In this document: positions 6,324 through 6,812 of the stretch, piece by piece | How positions within the stretch are numbered: the stretch's first letter is position 1 | How the letters are laid out: the number at the start of each line of letters is the position of its first letter | NCBI GenBank assembly: GCA_050330055.1 | Contig: JBHJOF010000153.1 | Span: forward strand, 1-6,812 | DNA: 6,812 nt | Source of the DNA: JBHJOF01 sp050330055 | GTDB lineage: Bacteria; Pseudomonadota; Alphaproteobacteria; Kiloniellales; JAKSDN01 | Direction of reading: 5' to 3' | Position numbers and translations under genes: made by a program | Notes under the pieces: generated by a model | The model's input: only the letters and a program-made list of their open reading frames with translations | The model's database searches: none | Told to the model about the DNA's origin: nothing

Positions 6324-6812
6324 TCAAGCCGTGGTGGGTCGAGAGCCCGTCGCTTCGAGCGGGGCCTGCCGGCGGGCAAGGCTGGCTTCGGGCCAGTACT
6401 TGCTGCGGCTGTAGTACTCTTCAACGGCCGGGACGCCCGGCGGCAGAATCACCCAGGGCTGCTTTGAGGCCGTGTAGATATGGATGTCGGGCGGCAGCAG
6501 GTCCGGATTGTCCAGGGTGCCGACGCGCACGAACCTGATGGCGTCGCCGGCCCCGGCGTAATGGCTCCAGAGCGCGATGCGGCAGTTCGGGCAGCGGTGA
6601 ATCTTCTGCCCCTTGCCGCTGTTCGACGGTGTGTTGACGACCTCGGGCGCGCCCTGCAGCAGGACCACGCGGTCGGACTCGATCATGGCGTTGAGCGCAA
6701 AGGCGCTGCCGGTCTCGCGCTGGCACCAGCGGCAGTGGCAGCAGTGCACGAAGAGCGGCCGGCAGGTCATGCGGTAGCGCACCGCGCGGCAGGTGCAGCC
6801 GCCCTCGGCCGA
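6324..6812 (-). CDS. GFA/CENP-V-type zinc-binding protein, 5' end cut by window edge
   Basis: 162 residues are visible and the frame is still open at the right edge, so the true start lies outside. A GTG at 6780-6782 is only an internal valine, because the essential motif GGCTCRAVRY lies before it. The fold is that of glutathione-dependent formaldehyde-activating enzyme (Gfa) relatives. Visible zinc ligands are Cys6 and Cys8 (CxC), Cys25, Cys27 and Cys30 (CHCRWC), and Cys74 and Cys77 (CPNC), followed by ETGSAF and the typical ending EEYYSRSKYWPEASLARR. Known members bind glutathione adducts or have no proven activity, so a catalytic role is not certain; most genomes carry several paralogues. 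The stop lies 49 nt before xseB. That gap holds an imperfect G/C-rich hairpin (GGGCGG.. with ..CCGCCC) without a U-tract, so a shared transcript with xseB is possible but not shown. Confidence 0.9.
   Translation of the reverse strand, partial: SAEGGCTCRAVRYRMTCRPLFVHCCHCRWCQRETGSAFALNAMIESDRVVLLQGAPEVVNTPSNSGKGQKIHRCPNCRIALWSHYAGAGDAIRFVRVGTLDNPDLLPPDIHIYTASKQPWVILPPGVPAVEEYYSRSKYWPEASLARRQAPLEATGSRPTTA

Noticed and set aside
6275..6424. 50-codon upstream extension of xseB
   Set aside because: It overlaps the GFA-type gene in another frame, is not part of the XseB family, and the internal ATG at 6274 has a well-placed GGGGA.

Overview
This is a GC-rich stretch of bacterial chromosome in which every supportable gene is read from the minus strand. 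The order xseB - ispA - dxs - (MATE) - tlyA, the very high GC content and the frequent GTG/TTG starts point to an alphaproteobacterium, probably of the Rhodospirillales type. That placement is inferred from synteny and family resemblance, not from a marker gene.

Read in the direction of transcription (right to left), the window holds six recognisable genes and one unrecognised one. First is the 3' part of a GFA/CENP-V-type zinc protein, cut by the right edge. Next is xseB (exonuclease VII small subunit), with 12 nt to ispA (farnesyl diphosphate synthase). After a 134-nt gap comes dxs (1-deoxy-D-xylulose-5-phosphate synthase). A 276-nt gap holding a 148-bp nested palindromic repeat leads to a NorM-type MATE efflux gene. 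That gene overlaps tlyA (S4/FtsJ-type rRNA 2'-O-methyltransferase) by 4 bp (GTGA). A 295-nt gap with one strong stem-loop follows, and then the 5' end of an unrecognised gene with one visible membrane segment runs off the left edge.

The metabolic core is isoprenoid synthesis. Dxs makes the first committed MEP-pathway intermediate, and IspA condenses the resulting C5 units to farnesyl diphosphate for undecaprenyl carriers, quinones and hopanoids. XseB and TlyA are the housekeeping partners often found beside these genes in alphaproteobacteria. The MATE gene looks like an addition to this otherwise standard cluster.

I find no undescribed multi-gene system, phage, CRISPR array, RNA gene or insertion sequence. 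The points worth a second look are small: a GNRA-loop hairpin that covers the MATE ribosome-binding site, the nested palindromic repeat with compensating stem changes, a 30-bp in-frame tandem duplication at the start of ispA, the xseB/ispA reading-frame continuity across one TAG, and the stem-loop after tlyA.
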